64,000 bases of DNA from positions 27,896-91,895 of the forward strand of contig NZ_KB898880.1 of NCBI RefSeq assembly GCF_000377905.1, read 5' to 3'. Positions 63,909 to 64,000 of this stretch are shown here, one piece after another (within the stretch, counting starts at the first letter, position 1; every line of letters starts with the position of its first letter). The position numbers and the translations under genes were made by a program. Source of the DNA: Thioalkalivibrio sp. ALMg11. Lineage in GTDB: Bacteria > Pseudomonadota > Gammaproteobacteria > Ectothiorhodospirales > Ectothiorhodospiraceae. Under the pieces are notes generated by a model. The model made no database searches, was not told the DNA's origin, and saw nothing but the letters and a program-made list of their open reading frames with translations.

Positions 63909-64000
63909 ATGGAAACAGTCAGCGTGAACCGGTTTCGCGAGAACCTGAAGGCCTTCGTGGAAGAGGCCGTCACTACGCACACGCCGCTCAAGGTCACGCG
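63909..64000 (+). CDS. Phd/YefM-type antitoxin, copy 3, cut by the window end
   Basis: The first 30 codons read METVSVNRFRENLKAFVEEA followed by VTTHTPLKVT. This is the YefM/Phd N-terminal pattern (short strand, then helix with NLxxFxEE). It differs from copies 1 and 2, so it is a separate lineage. GAGGTCGGGC precedes the ATG. A toxin gene would be expected just outside the window. Confidence 0.8.
   Translation, partial: METVSVNRFRENLKAFVEEAVTTHTPLKVT

Overview
The window is high-GC chromosomal DNA from a gammaproteobacterium. Conserved blocks point to the class: leuS-lptE-holA-proA-nadD-rsfS-rlmH-maf, holC/pepA divergent from lptF-lptG, xerD-dsbC, parE, mobA-mobB-moeA. The DUF2189, DUF3634 and PEP-CTERM proteins, the acidic insert in the NfeD-type protease and the very GC-rich codon use suggest an Ectothiorhodospiraceae/Thioalkalivibrio-like halophile. 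That genus-level placement is inference from memory of families, not from a search.

Layout. 0-0.8 kb: 5' part of a DUF2189 membrane protein gene (minus strand). 1-8.6 kb: dense housekeeping run of leucyl-tRNA synthetase, LPS-assembly lipoprotein LptE, DNA polymerase III delta, ProA, NadD, RsfS, RlmH and Maf, mostly overlapping or a few bases apart. 8.6-13.5 kb: pepA-holC on the minus strand, divergent from lptF-lptG and an SGNH-hydrolase lipoprotein. 13.5-17.3 kb: a long inverted repeat, RDD and PilZ proteins, and a mobA-mobB-moeA molybdenum-cofactor operon. 17.4-23.2 kb: NfeD-type membrane protease and slipin with xerD, then dsbC, an OsmC-like protein and the thioredoxin-TPR chaperedoxin CnoX. 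23.3-25.7 kb: parE and a RelE-type toxin-antitoxin pair. 25.7-32.2 kb: a CzcCBA-type metal efflux operon headed by a His-rich secreted protein. 32.2-36.8 kb: Old-Yellow-Enzyme reductase, glycerate kinase with a GntP permease, and a double-cupin ChrR-like protein.

From about 37 kb onward the DNA becomes accessory in character. It holds RES/Xre and ParE/YlcI toxin-antitoxin modules, three unknown membrane proteins in a row, a sugar-phosphate mutarotase, a molybdopterin oxidoreductase with an ATP-grasp-like partner, a two-RCK K+ channel-like protein, a TPR protein, a 23-residue hydrophobic microprotein with its own terminator, a matrixin-type secreted metalloprotease, a rhodanese, a second DUF3634 protein, a PEP-CTERM protein, MqsRA, and a large AsmA protein. 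At least three Phd-type antitoxin genes are present, one with an amber-interrupted ParE toxin, one without a toxin, and one running off the end.

Intergenic DNA in this half is filled with repeats. About twelve copies of a hairpin core (ATTGC...GGCCTC gca GAGGCC...GCAAT) all lie in the same orientation, often inside longer shared units of 100-250 bp. Several toxin-antitoxin modules carry a perfect palindrome at the expected operator position. The 57-64 kb stretch has been built by segmental duplication and decay. No rRNA, tRNA, CRISPR array, intact transposase or prophage was seen.
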